From Pseudomonas botevensis (GTDB taxonomy: Bacteria > Pseudomonadota > Gammaproteobacteria > Pseudomonadales > Pseudomonadaceae), in contig NZ_JAHTKI010000023.1 of assembly GCF_019145475.1 (NCBI RefSeq), positions 83,679 to 135,291 of the forward strand: a DNA stretch of 51,613 bases, written 5' to 3'. The notes below the pieces were generated by a model that worked only from the letters and a program-made list of their open reading frames with translations, had not been told where the DNA came from and searched no databases. Made by a program: the position numbers and the translations under genes. Positions 17,080 through 25,224 of the stretch are shown one piece after another; position 1 is the first letter of the stretch, and the number at the start of each line of letters is the position of its first letter.

Positions 17080-17697
17080 ATGGGCGTGACCAATCGGTTG
17101 GCCTGTTACTCCGACCCCGCCGACCACTATTCCCACCGAGTACGCATCGTGCTTGCAGAGAAGGGTGTCAGCGCCGAGATCATTTTTGTGGAGGCTGGTC
17201 GTCAGCCGCCTAAACTGATTGAGGTGAACCCTTACGGAAGTCTGCCCACCCTGGTCGATCGCGACCTGGCGCTGTGGGAGTCGACCGTGGTGATGGAGTA
17301 TCTGGATGAGCGTTACCCGCATCCGCCGTTGATGCCGGTCTATCCGGTGGCGCGTGCCAACAGCCGTCTGCTGATACACCGTATCCAGCGCGACTGGTGT
17401 GGTCTGGTGGACTTGATTCTGGATCCCAAGACCAAGGACGCGGCCCGTGCCGTGGCGCGCAAGGAATTGCGCGAAAGCCTGACAGGCGTGTCGCCGCTGT
17501 TTGCCGACAAGCCGTTTTTCCTCAGTGAGGAACAAAGCCTGGTGGATTGCTGCCTATTGCCAATACTCTGGCGTTTGCCGATTCTGGGTATAGAACTGCC
17601 GCGGCCCGCCAAGCCGCTGCTTGATTACATGGAGCGTCAGTTTGCGCGTGAGGCTTTCCAGGCGAGTCTGTCTGGTGTCGAACGCGACATGCGCTAA
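17080..17697 (+). CDS. sspA: Stringent starvation protein A
   Basis: A 205-residue protein with the glutathione S-transferase fold but used as an RNA polymerase-associated regulator. The thioredoxin-like N-domain has YSDPADHYSHRVRIVLAEKG and the cis-proline loop GSLPTLVDRDLALWES; the helical C-domain follows, with LSEEQSLVDCCLLPILWRLP. A strong GAGGAGG precedes the ATG. sspB follows after 16 bases, as in E. coli and P. aeruginosa. Inferred role: stress and starvation gene expression. Confidence 0.95.
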   Translation: MGVTNRLACYSDPADHYSHRVRIVLAEKGVSAEIIFVEAGRQPPKLIEVNPYGSLPTLVDRDLALWESTVVMEYLDERYPHPPLMPVYPVARANSRLLIHRIQRDWCGLVDLILDPKTKDAARAVARKELRESLTGVSPLFADKPFFLSEEQSLVDCCLLPILWRLPILGIELPRPAKPLLDYMERQFAREAFQASLSGVERDMR

Positions 17698-17713
17698 GGC
17701 TTAAGGAGCCGCT

Positions 17714-18127
17714 ATGAACTCCAGTCGACCTTATCTGGTCCGCGCGCTCTACGAGTGGATTGTGGATAACGATTGCACCCCGCACATGCTGGTCAATTCC
17801 GAATACCCGGCGGTACAGGTGCCGCAGGGTTTCGCCAGTGACGGACAGATTGTCCTGAACATTTCGCCCAGTGCCGTGCGCCATTTGCACATGGACAACG
17901 ACGTCGTGACTTTCGAAGGTCGCTTCGGTGGTGTCCCGCACAGCCTGTACGTGCCGATTGCCGCGATTCTGGGTATCTACGCCCGGGAAAACGGTCAGGG
18001 CATGGTCTTCGATCTCGAGTCGCCGATGGATGACGAAGACGACATCGAGTCCGATGATGACCTGCCACCACCGGACAGTGAGCCGCCGCGCCCAAGCGGC
18101 CGGCCAAGCCTGAAAGTGGTGAAGTAA
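17714..18127 (+). CDS. sspB: ClpXP adaptor SspB
   Basis: A 137-residue adaptor that delivers ssrA-tagged and other substrates to ClpXP. The folded N-terminal domain (about 1-105: SSRPYLVRALYEWIVDNDCT, VLNISPSAVRHLHMDND, IYARENGQGMVF) is followed by an acidic, proline-rich linker and a C-terminal RPSLKVVK, the short peptide that docks on ClpX. AAGGAG precedes the ATG. It is the last gene of the sspAB operon. Confidence 0.95.
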   Translation: MNSSRPYLVRALYEWIVDNDCTPHMLVNSEYPAVQVPQGFASDGQIVLNISPSAVRHLHMDNDVVTFEGRFGGVPHSLYVPIAAILGIYARENGQGMVFDLESPMDDEDDIESDDDLPPPDSEPPRPSGRPSLKVVK

Positions 18128-18162
18128 CAAAAAAGGCGATCCTTGCGGATCGCCTTTTTTAT
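18128..18162. terminator. Bidirectional terminator between sspB and dolP
   Basis: AAAAAAGGCGATCC / GGATCGCCTTTTTT with a TTGC loop. It is symmetrical and sits between convergent operons. Confidence 0.9.
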
Positions 18163-18176
18163 TGGGCGGGCAGTGC

Positions 18177-18755
18177 TCAGTCGATGTACTCGAACAGCTT
18201 CACAATCTTCTGCACGCCGGAAACGCCCTGCACCAGATTGGTCGCCTGTTGGGCTTCCTGCTTGGTCAGCAGACCGAGCAGATAGACGATGCCGTTCTCG
18301 GTCACGACCTTGATGCGTGAGCCTGGAATGCTGGCGTCAGTCAGCATCTGGGTTTTGATCTTGGTCGTCAGCCACGAGTCGTTCTGGCGGGCGAGGAAGC
18401 TCGAAGGTGCGATCACTTGCAGTTCGTTATGCACCTTCTTCACGCGTTGCACGTTGGCGGCAGCCTGTTCGGCCTTTTCCTTGAGGTCTGCACGCGGGGT
18501 CTGACCGGCCAGCAGCACCACGCCGTTGAAGCTGGTGACGACGATGTGCGAGTCGTTGTCCAGGCCTGGGTCGGCTTTGGCCACGTTGACACCGACTTTG
18601 GTTTCGATCAGTGAGTCATCGATCTTGCTGCCGAAGGTGCGGGTGCCACGGTCGTCTTCGATCGGCGCTTCGCGGCTGGCATTCACCACCGACGTGCAGC
18701 CGCTGATGCCGAGGCAAAGGGTCAAGGCCAGAAGACCAAGGCGATTAGGGGTCAT
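18177..18755 (-). CDS. dolP: BON-domain outer-membrane lipoprotein DolP
   Basis: A 192-residue lipoprotein; lipobox ISGC with Cys20. Two BON domains follow: about 45-115 (DDSLIETKVGVNVAKADPGL to VQRVKKVHNELQV) and about 123-190 (NDSWLTTKIKTQMLTDASIP to VSGVQKIVKLFEYID). DolP (YraP) in E. coli sits at the outer membrane and division site and supports envelope integrity. ATG 18755 overlaps the diaA stop as ATGA, so the two are coupled. Gene order lpoA-yraN-diaA-dolP matches E. coli. Confidence 0.92.
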   Translation of the reverse strand: MTPNRLGLLALTLCLGISGCTSVVNASREAPIEDDRGTRTFGSKIDDSLIETKVGVNVAKADPGLDNDSHIVVTSFNGVVLLAGQTPRADLKEKAEQAAANVQRVKKVHNELQVIAPSSFLARQNDSWLTTKIKTQMLTDASIPGSRIKVVTENGIVYLLGLLTKQEAQQATNLVQGVSGVQKIVKLFEYID

Positions 18756-19345
18756 TCTTCACTCCCGAACAGTTGGCTGTCGATCAGATCGCAAAGGCAA
18801 TGGATCGCCAGCAAGTGGACTTCCTGAATACGTGCGGTGACGTTGGCCGGAACGCGAATCTCGACGTCTTCGGGCAGCAGCAGCGAGGCCATGCCGCCGC
18901 CGTCGCGTCCGGTCAATGCTACGACAATCATTTCGCGATCATGTGCGGCCTGGATCGCCTGAATAATGTTCGCCGAGTTACCGCTGGTCGAAATGGCCAG
19001 CAAAACGTCGCCCGGCTGGCCGAGGGCGCGGATCTGCTTGGAGAACACTTCGTTGTAGCTGTAGTCGTTGGCGATCGAGGTGATCGTCGAACTGTCGGTG
19101 GTCAGGGCGATGGCCGGCAGGCTCGGACGCTCGCGTTCGAAGCGGTTGAGCAGTTCGGAGGAGAAATGCTGGGCGTCGCCGGCAGAGCCACCGTTGCCGC
19201 ACGAAAGCATTTTCCCTTCGTTCAGCAGGGCGTTGACCATCACTTGGCTGGCTTGCTCGATGTGCGGTGCAAGTACGTCCATCGCCTGTTGCTTGGTGTC
19301 GATGCTGGCCTGGAAGAGCTGGCGAATTCGGGATTGCATGTCCAT
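18752..19345 (-). CDS. diaA: SIS-domain DnaA-initiator-associating protein (GmhA-like)
   Basis: A 197-residue SIS-domain protein. It has the GmhA-like CGNGGSAGDAQHFSSELLNRF loop, DSSTITSIANDYSYNEVFSKQI and LAISTSGNSANIIQAI. In E. coli DiaA binds DnaA and promotes initiation at oriC; the same fold in GmhA isomerises sedoheptulose 7-phosphate. Position in the lpoA-yraN-diaA-dolP cluster supports DiaA. Start ATG 19345 (MDMQSRIRQ) matches relatives; the longer frame to 19381 does not. A 102-base gap separates it from yraN, so it may have its own promoter. Confidence 0.9.
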   Translation of the reverse strand: MDMQSRIRQLFQASIDTKQQAMDVLAPHIEQASQVMVNALLNEGKMLSCGNGGSAGDAQHFSSELLNRFERERPSLPAIALTTDSSTITSIANDYSYNEVFSKQIRALGQPGDVLLAISTSGNSANIIQAIQAAHDREMIVVALTGRDGGGMASLLLPEDVEIRVPANVTARIQEVHLLAIHCLCDLIDSQLFGSEE

Positions 19346-19447
19346 CTGTGTGACCTTAATTAGCGCGGCTGTCCGGCACATGAATGTGCAGCCCGCAACG
19401 CAAAGAGCAAAAGTGTTGGGTGAATATGTCCGGGTCGGTGCAGGCGA

Positions 19448-19810
19448 TCAACTGTCGAAAGCATTCTGCAACCAGTTCAACTGATCCTGGTGACTGTCGA
19501 TAGCCACCACGTCGAAGCGGCAGGGGGAATTGGCCCAACGCGATTCGCGCTGAAGAAAATACTGTGCGGCGAAAATCAGTTTCTGCCGTTTGCGCCCATC
19601 GATGCTATCGAGCGCGCCACCCCATTGAGTGTTCTTGCGGTAACGAACTTCGACGAATACTACTGTATCGCCATCAAGCATGACCAGATCCAGCTCACCG
19701 CGTCTGCAGGTCCAGTTCTGCGCCAGCAGGCGCAGACCCTGGTGTTGCAGATGCTCGAGCGCCTGGCGCTCGGCATCCTTGCCGCTTTGCAGGTGCGAGC
19801 TGTCGGGCAT
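19448..19810 (-). CDS. yraN: YraN family (UPF0102) nuclease-fold protein
   Basis: A 120-residue UPF0102 protein with GKDAERQALEHLQHQGL, QNWTCRRGELDLVMLDGDTV and VFVEVRYRK. The GELD and EVRYR motifs resemble the metal-binding core of PD-(D/E)XK endonucleases, but no activity is established for the family. ATG 19810 overlaps the lpoA stop as TGATG, which fixes the start; the frame open further upstream is antisense-like noise inside lpoA. Confidence 0.92.
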   Translation of the reverse strand: MPDSSHLQSGKDAERQALEHLQHQGLRLLAQNWTCRRGELDLVMLDGDTVVFVEVRYRKNTQWGGALDSIDGRKRQKLIFAAQYFLQRESRWANSPCRFDVVAIDSHQDQLNWLQNAFDS

Positions 19811-21621
19811 CAGCGCGGGGTATCCGGCAGGCGCTGAACCTGACCGTTGACGAACTGTGCCCACGGCAGCTGACGTACGACGCGCTGGGTCTGCGTCATG
19901 CCGAGGCTGCCCGACTGGCCTTCGACGCGGCTGTCCGGCAACGCCTTGAGTTGAGACAGGCGTGGTGCCAGGCGATAGGCGTCCACACCCATCGCGTACA
20001 GGCGGCCAAGGCTGCCGGCGGCTTGCGGCCATTGCGCGGTGACTTGCTGGCGCAGTGGGTCGCTGGTTTCCAGCAGCCACGGGGTTTCGCAGAAGCGCAC
20101 GCCGTTCATGTCGTTGTACTGGTTGACGTCGCCGCTGGCACTGAACACATGGGACGTCGCGTAAACCGGAACGTCGCCCGCGTACTGGAAGTTCAGGGTC
20201 GGCTTGATCTGCTGGGCCTGTTGCGGCGTCGCGGCGAGGAAGATGAATTCGATGTCCTGGCGGCGCGAAGGCTGCGCGGCGACGTTGGTGCCGGCGGCAT
20301 TCTGCAGGCTCTTGGCGCGGGCTTCGCTCTGGCGCAGCTGGAACATGTCGGCGATCTGCTGGGCCAGTTGCACCGGCTGATCGACCCGTTCGGTGGCAAC
20401 GATGCTGCCGCCGTTGGCTTGCCAGTCCTGGCTGAACGCCCGCAGGACACGATCGCCCCATTCGCCTTTCGGCACCATGATCGCGGCGCGGTGCAGGCCA
20501 TCGGCGCGGGCGCGACGGGACACTTCACGGGCTTCGTCTTCCGCCGCCAGACCGAACTGGAACAGCTGCGCCGGGCCTTGCTCGCCTTCGCTGTAGTTCA
20601 GCGCCAGGGTGGTGATCGGCAGTTGCGGGCGAGTGCTCAGTTGCTTGACCAGCGGTTTTTCCAGCGGGCCAACGACCAGTTGCACGCCATCGGCCTGCGC
20701 CTTGCGGTAGAACTCGTCGAGGTTGCTCAGTTTCGAGCTGTCATAGAACACAATGGCTGGCGGCTTCTGGCCGGCCTGTTGTGCCTGGTAGTGGGCGGCC
20801 ATGAAGCCTTCGCGCAGTGCTTTGCCGACCGAGGCCAGTTGGCCGTCCTGTGGCAGCAGCAGGGCGATCTTGCTCAGGGGTTGGCTCGCCAGTTCCTTGA
20901 GTTTGGTCAGTGGCAGCGGCAGGTTGATCGCGGCCGGGTGTTTAGGGTGCTGCGAGCGCCAGGTGTCGATGGCGGCTTGCTGCTGCTCCAGGGTGCCGGC
21001 GGTTTTTACCGCCAGGGCGAGGCTCATCCAGCCACCCAGATCGTCGGTGTTGTTCGGTTGCAGTTGGTCGGTCGGCAGCGAGGCGATCAGGGTCCAGATC
21101 GCTTCGTGGTTCTTGCTTGCGGCTTCGCCTTCCAGCATCGGCGCGATGAAGACACGCTCGCGGGCGGCGGCCAGGGTCTGGCCGTCGGCTTCGAGGGCGC
21201 GGGCGCGCACCAGGCCAGTACGCACTTGCAGCCCGCCAGACATTTCACTGAGGTTTTGCAGGCTTGGGTGATTCAGCGCGGCCAGGGCGGCTTTCGGCTG
21301 ATTGCGGGTCATGGCCAGCTCGGCGGAGAGGGTGCTGGCGAAGGCCTGCTGACCCGGCTTGAGCTGATCCATCGGCACTTGTTGCAGGATCTGCGCGGAC
21401 TGCCCGGCATTGCCCTGACGGTAAGCCAGATCCGCCGCGCTCAGGCGTAACAGAGCGGCCTTGTCCGGGGTCTTGCTCTGGGCGGCCTGTTCGAGCAGTT
21501 GCTCGATGCTGGCATCCGGAGTCCGTGGAAGTTCGCCAAGGCTGGAGGAAGGAGAGCTGGCGCAGGCCGCCAACAGGGCAGCGAGGCAGAGGGCAGTGAA
21601 CAGCCGCAAGCAAGCGATCAT
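19810..21621 (-). CDS. lpoA: Penicillin-binding protein activator LpoA
   Basis: A 603-residue outer-membrane lipoprotein; lipobox LAAC with Cys20. The N-terminal half is helical, with TPR-like repeats (about 35-250); the C-terminal half (about 260-600) resembles periplasmic binding proteins, with KIALLLPQDGQLASVGKALREGF, VVGPLEKPLVKQL and FIFLAATPQQAQQIKP. LpoA in E. coli reaches through the periplasm to activate PBP1a. In P. aeruginosa, PBP1a is served by LpoA too and PBP1b by LpoP. First gene of the minus-strand cluster, divergent from rsmI. Confidence 0.92.
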   Translation of the reverse strand: MIACLRLFTALCLAALLAACASSPSSSLGELPRTPDASIEQLLEQAAQSKTPDKAALLRLSAADLAYRQGNAGQSAQILQQVPMDQLKPGQQAFASTLSAELAMTRNQPKAALAALNHPSLQNLSEMSGGLQVRTGLVRARALEADGQTLAAARERVFIAPMLEGEAASKNHEAIWTLIASLPTDQLQPNNTDDLGGWMSLALAVKTAGTLEQQQAAIDTWRSQHPKHPAAINLPLPLTKLKELASQPLSKIALLLPQDGQLASVGKALREGFMAAHYQAQQAGQKPPAIVFYDSSKLSNLDEFYRKAQADGVQLVVGPLEKPLVKQLSTRPQLPITTLALNYSEGEQGPAQLFQFGLAAEDEAREVSRRARADGLHRAAIMVPKGEWGDRVLRAFSQDWQANGGSIVATERVDQPVQLAQQIADMFQLRQSEARAKSLQNAAGTNVAAQPSRRQDIEFIFLAATPQQAQQIKPTLNFQYAGDVPVYATSHVFSASGDVNQYNDMNGVRFCETPWLLETSDPLRQQVTAQWPQAAGSLGRLYAMGVDAYRLAPRLSQLKALPDSRVEGQSGSLGMTQTQRVVRQLPWAQFVNGQVQRLPDTPR

Positions 21622-21794
21622 GTAAGTGTTCCTGATACTCGATCAAATTAGCGTCGAATTGTACCCAAGCGCTGGCCGGGGTGCGATGTTACTGGCGTGA
21701 ATCCGTCAATTTAGCTGAAGCAAATGTTGCGGCGCCGCACAACCCTGCGCAAAACCGCGACGGCCTCCGACACGTCGCAAGGCTTGTGACGCGC

Positions 21795-21800
21795 TACAAT
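21795..21800 (+). promoter_or_regulatory. Possible -10 box for rsmI
   Basis: TACAAT at 21795-21800 has no convincing -35. If used, transcription would start near 21807, past the ATG at 21799, which supports the TTG start of rsmI. Confidence 0.4.
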
Positions 21801-21831
21801 GGCGGCTTTTACCGACCATGAGGTGTGCGCT

Positions 21832-22704
21832 TTGACTGCTCCAGGTGCTTTGAATTCCGCTGCTGGCTCGCTTTATGTGGTGGCGACGCCCATCGGCAAC
21901 CTGGACGACATCAGCGCCCGGGCGTTGAAAATCCTGCGTGAAGTGTCGCTGATCGCCGCCGAGGACACCCGCCACTCCCAGCGCCTTATGCAACACTTCG
22001 GCATCGCCACGCCGCTGGCGGCCTGTCATGAGCACAACGAGCGCGATGAGGGCAGTCGCTTCATTACTCGCCTGCTGGCGGGGGACGATGTGGCGCTGAT
22101 TTCCGATGCCGGCACGCCGCTGATTTCCGATCCGGGTTATCACCTGGTGCGTCAGGCACGCGCGGCGGGGATCAATGTCGTGCCGGTGCCGGGTGCGTGT
22201 GCGTTGATCGCGGCGCTGTCGGCGGCGGGCCTTCCATCCGATCGGTTCATCTTCGAAGGCTTCCTGCCGGCCAAGGCTGTGGGGCGCAAGGCGCGGCTGG
22301 AGGCGATCAAGGAAGAGCCGCGTACGTTGATTTTCTACGAAGCGCCACACCGCATCCTCGAGTGCCTGCAGGATATGGAAGAAGTGTTTGGCGCTGATCG
22401 TCCGGCGCTGCTCGCCCGTGAGCTGACCAAGACCTTCGAAACCCTCAAGGGCTTGCCGCTGGCCGAGTTGCGCGGGTTTGTCGAAGCTGACAGCAATCAG
22501 CAGCGTGGCGAATGTGTGGTGCTGGTCGCTGGCTGGACGGCGCCTGCGTCGGAGGATGCGGTCAGCAGCGAGGCGATGCGCATTCTCGACCTGCTGCTCG
22601 AAGAGATGCCGCTCAAGCGTGCCGCCGCGCTGGCGGCGCAAATCACCGGTGAGCGCAAAAACGTGCTTTATCAGGTCGCGCTGGATAAACAGAAGGGTGC
22701 GTAA
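21832..22704 (+). CDS. rsmI: 16S rRNA (cytidine1402-2'-O)-methyltransferase
   Basis: A 290-residue SAM-dependent methyltransferase of the tetrapyrrole-methylase fold, which with RsmH makes m4Cm1402 in the decoding centre. Seen: LYVVATPIGNLDDIS, AAEDTRHSQRLM, SDAGTPLISDPGY, VPVPGACALIAALSAAGLP and FYEAPHRILECL. I chose TTG 21832 (reading TAPGALNSAAG): GAGG is eight bases before it, length fits the 286-residue E. coli protein, and the upstream ATG 21799 overlaps the likely -10 box. Confidence 0.93.
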   Translation: MTAPGALNSAAGSLYVVATPIGNLDDISARALKILREVSLIAAEDTRHSQRLMQHFGIATPLAACHEHNERDEGSRFITRLLAGDDVALISDAGTPLISDPGYHLVRQARAAGINVVPVPGACALIAALSAAGLPSDRFIFEGFLPAKAVGRKARLEAIKEEPRTLIFYEAPHRILECLQDMEEVFGADRPALLARELTKTFETLKGLPLAELRGFVEADSNQQRGECVVLVAGWTAPASEDAVSSEAMRILDLLLEEMPLKRAAALAAQITGERKNVLYQVALDKQKGA

Positions 22705-22739
22705 CCCGTCGCGCAGACCGGTCTTGCGGCTATTAGCGC

Positions 22740-22768
22740 TTGTTCTTCGGCCGCTCTGCCGTTAACCT
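22740..22768 (+). promoter_or_regulatory. Probable rnpB promoter
   Basis: TTGTTC at 22740-22745, a 17-base spacer, and TAACCT at 22763-22768, placing the start point near 22775, where the RNase P RNA begins. Confidence 0.5.
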
Positions 22769-22774
22769 GCGCGG

Positions 22775-23130
22775 CGGAGAGTCGATCGGACAGTCGCTGC
22801 CCTCTATGAAAATTAGAGGGGGGAGGAAAGTCCGGGCTCCATAGGGCGAAGTGCCAGGTAACGCCTGGGAGGCGTGAGCCTACGGAAAGTGCCACAGAAA
22901 ATAACCGCCTAAGCGCTTCGGCGCCGGTAAGGGTGAAAAGGTGCGGTAAGAGCGCACCGCACGTCTGGCAACAGTTCGTGGCTAGGTAAACCCCACTTGG
23001 AGCAAGACCAAATAGGGTCCCAAGGCGTGGCCCGCGCTGGGACCGGGTAGGTTGCTAAAGATGTCCAGTGATGGCCATCGTAGACGAATGACTGTTCAAG
23101 ACAGAACCCGGCTTACAGATCGACTCTCCA
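22775..23130 (+). ncRNA. rnpB: RNase P RNA, bacterial class A
   Basis: The catalytic RNA that trims tRNA 5' leaders. The conserved core is present: GAGGAAAGTCCGGGCTCC near the 5' end, AGGGTGAAAAGGTGCGGTAA in the middle, and GACAGAACCCGGCTTACAG near the 3' end. The ends pair (GAGAGTCGATC with GATCGACTCTC) to form P1. About 356 nt, the usual length. Ends are estimated from P1. A pyrimidine-rich CCTTTTTCTTTT follows and probably terminates it. Confidence 0.96.
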
Positions 23131-23140
23131 CCTTTTTCTT

Positions 23141-23430
23141 TTCCCTGCTTGAATTAAAAGCGACAGGGCTGTTTATTATCAGCAGGCCTGCGCTGGAAAA
23201 CCGGCAGCGGCAAACGCAGTAATAGCCATTTCCCACCTCGCTTCAATCAACAGCAGAAGCGCTTTTGTAATACCGAAAAATTCTTACTCTTAACAAATTA
23301 CTTTAACTTTCGAGCGCAGCTTTCTGTGCTGTCTCAAGTTATGGGTCGCCAGTCTCCGTCAGATTCTCGTTACCTCTCCTTTTATGCTCCTAAATCTCCG
23401 TTCTGTAAGGGTTTTCCTTTAATCCGCGCC
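23141..23430. other. Gene-free stretch between rnpB and the mraZ promoter
   Basis: About 290 bases, more AT-rich than the flanks, especially around 23270-23320. No open frame with coding character, no RNA signature and no strong hairpin could be recognised. It may hold further promoters for the dcw cluster. Confidence 0.6.
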
Positions 23431-23460
23431 TTGACGGTGTGGTGGGCGCATTCCTATAGT
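23431..23460 (+). promoter_or_regulatory. Promoter of mraZ and the dcw cluster
   Basis: TTGACG at 23431-23436, an 18-base spacer, and TATAGT at 23455-23460. The start point would fall near 23467, at the first AAGTGG box. Confidence 0.7.
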
Positions 23461-23466
23461 GTGCGC

Positions 23467-23492
23467 AAGTGGCGGAAAGTGGCATGAAGTGG
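23467..23492 (+). promoter_or_regulatory. Likely MraZ operator: three AAGTGG boxes
   Basis: AAGTGG occurs at 23467-23472, 23477-23482 and 23487-23492, exactly one helical turn (10 bases) apart. MraZ is known to bind short direct GTGG/TGGG-type repeats in its own promoter region in E. coli and mycoplasmas. The array covers the predicted start point, so bound MraZ would block transcription. Confidence 0.7.
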
Positions 23493-23534
23493 GTTTTTTG
23501 AGCTCAAAACGCTAAAAAATGGAGAAACGCTGAC

Positions 23535-23990
23535 GTGTTTCGCGGAGCTAACGCTATCAGTCTCGATGCAAAGGGCCGTCTCGCCATGCCGAGCCGGTAC
23601 CGTGACGAGCTCGATTCGCGTAGTTCCGGGCAGTTGATCGTGACGATCGACGCCGTTGATCCGTGTTTGTGTGTCTACCCGCTCGATGAGTGGGAAATTA
23701 TCGAAACCAAACTGCGCGCACTCCCTTCGCTTCGCGAAGAGAACCGTCGCCTGCAACGTTTATTGATTGGTAACGCCGTCGACCTCGAACTCGACGGCAG
23801 TGGTCGTTTTCTGGTTCCGCCGCGTCTGCGCGAATACGCAAAGCTCGACAAGCGGGCAATGCTGGTGGGCCAACTGAACAAGTTCCAGCTGTGGGACGAA
23901 GATGCCTGGAATGCGGTTTCCGCCGCTGACCTGGCTGCCATACAACAACCGGGCGCCATGCCTGACGAACTGCGTGATCTGATCCTGTGA
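23535..23990 (+). CDS. mraZ: Transcriptional regulator MraZ
   Basis: A 151-residue protein with two SpoVT/AbrB-type (MraZ) halves, each with a DxxxR signature: LDAKGRLAMPSRYR (about 10-23) and LDGSGRFLVPPRLR (about 85-98). MraZ forms ring-shaped oligomers and represses the dcw cluster through repeated boxes upstream of itself. The start is GTG 23535, with GGAG at 23521-23524; length matches E. coli (152). Its stop overlaps the rsmH start. Confidence 0.95.
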   Translation: MFRGANAISLDAKGRLAMPSRYRDELDSRSSGQLIVTIDAVDPCLCVYPLDEWEIIETKLRALPSLREENRRLQRLLIGNAVDLELDGSGRFLVPPRLREYAKLDKRAMLVGQLNKFQLWDEDAWNAVSAADLAAIQQPGAMPDELRDLIL

Positions 23991-24934
23991 CTATTGATAG
24001 CGGCTTTAACCACATCACCGTACTGCTTGACGAAGCCGTCGAGGCTCTCGCCGTACGTCCTGATGGCTGCTATCTGGACGGCACGTTCGGGCGCGGCGGG
24101 CACAGCCGGTTGATCCTCAGCAAGCTCGGTCCCGATGGCCGGCTCCTCGGATTCGACAAAGATCCTCAAGCGATTGCCACCGGGCAAACGCTAGCGGCCG
24201 AAGACGGCCGCTTTGTCGTTGTGCAGCGCAGCTTTGCCGAGCTTGGTTCGGAAGTCGCCGAACGCGGCATGGCCGGCAAGGTCAGCGGCATTCTGCTCGA
24301 CCTGGGTGTGTCTTCGCCGCAGCTCGACGATGCCGAGCGCGGCTTCAGTTTCCTCAACGACGGCCCGCTGGACATGCGCATGAACCCGGCGCGTGGCATC
24401 AGCGCCGCCGAGTTCGTCAACACCGCGCCAGTGGAAGAAATCGCCCGTGTATTCAAGGAATACGGCGAAGAACGTTTCTCCGGCCGCATGGCCCGTGCCG
24501 TGGTCGAGCGTCGCGATATCAAGCCGTTCGAGCGCACCGCCGATCTGGCCGAAGTCCTGAAAGTCGCCAACCCGGCGTGGGAAAAGGGCAAGAACCCGGC
24601 CACGCGCGCGTTCCAGGGGCTGCGCATTCACGTCAACAACGAACTGGGCGATCTGGAAGCCGGCCTCGATGCCGCGCTGGAAGCCCTGGAAGTGGGCGGT
24701 CGTCTGGTCGTCATCAGCTTCCACTCGCTGGAAGACCGCATCGTCAAACTGTTCATGCGCAAGCTGGTGAAAGGCGAAGCCGACAACCTGCCGCGCAACC
24801 TGCCGGTTCGCCACGTTGCGTTCGAACCGAAAATCAAAGTCCATGGCAAAGCGCAGACGGCCTCCGACGCCGAACTCAAGGCCAACCCACGTTCCCGTAG
24901 CGCCGTGATGCGCGTCGCGGAGAAGCTGCGGTGA
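23987..24934 (+). CDS. rsmH: 16S rRNA (cytosine1402-N4)-methyltransferase
   Basis: A 315-residue SAM-dependent methyltransferase (MraW), partner of RsmI at C1402. Seen: HITVLLDEAVEAL at the N-terminus, the SAM motif DGTFGRGGH at 31-39, LLDLGVSSPQLDDAERGFSF, DMRMNP, and VISFHSLEDRIVK near the C-terminus. The start is GTG 23987 overlapping the mraZ stop as GTGA. Its own stop overlaps the ftsL GTG. Confidence 0.96.
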   Translation: MTIDSGFNHITVLLDEAVEALAVRPDGCYLDGTFGRGGHSRLILSKLGPDGRLLGFDKDPQAIATGQTLAAEDGRFVVVQRSFAELGSEVAERGMAGKVSGILLDLGVSSPQLDDAERGFSFLNDGPLDMRMNPARGISAAEFVNTAPVEEIARVFKEYGEERFSGRMARAVVERRDIKPFERTADLAEVLKVANPAWEKGKNPATRAFQGLRIHVNNELGDLEAGLDAALEALEVGGRLVVISFHSLEDRIVKLFMRKLVKGEADNLPRNLPVRHVAFEPKIKVHGKAQTASDAELKANPRSRSAVMRVAEKLR

Positions 24935-25224
24935 GCAAGCTCTTCGCCAAGCCGTTGCCCGGCGGCAGCTTTTTCATGCTGCTGCTGTTTATCGGCGTGC
25001 TCGTGTCGGCCATCGGCGTGTCTTACAGCGCCCACTGGAACCGCCAGTTGCTCAACACCCTGTACAACGAACTCAGCGTGCGCGACAAGGCGCAGGCCGA
25101 GTGGGGCCGGCTGATTCTCGAACAGAGCACCTGGACCGCGCACAGCCGGATCGAAGTGCTGGCCACCGAACAACTGAAGATGCACATTCCGGGCGCGGCT
25201 GACGTGAAGATGGTGGCGCCATGA
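24931..25224 (+). CDS. ftsL: Cell division protein FtsL
   Basis: A 97-residue bitopic membrane protein: short cytoplasmic N-terminus, one transmembrane segment (about 12-32), then a periplasmic leucine-zipper-like coiled coil (about 35-75). With FtsB and FtsQ it gates FtsWI activity. Sequence is weakly conserved; identity rests on size, topology and position between rsmH and ftsI. GTG start overlaps the rsmH stop; its stop overlaps the ftsI ATG. Confidence 0.92.
   Translation: MSKLFAKPLPGGSFFMLLLFIGVLVSAIGVSYSAHWNRQLLNTLYNELSVRDKAQAEWGRLILEQSTWTAHSRIEVLATEQLKMHIPGAADVKMVAP

Noticed and set aside
19811..20461. Extension of the yraN frame upstream
   Set aside because: It lies wholly inside lpoA in another frame; the TGATG overlap marks the true yraN start.
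23141..23430. Possible non-coding RNA between rnpB and mraZ
   Set aside because: No promoter-terminator pair or stable long hairpin could be recognised; left as unassigned.
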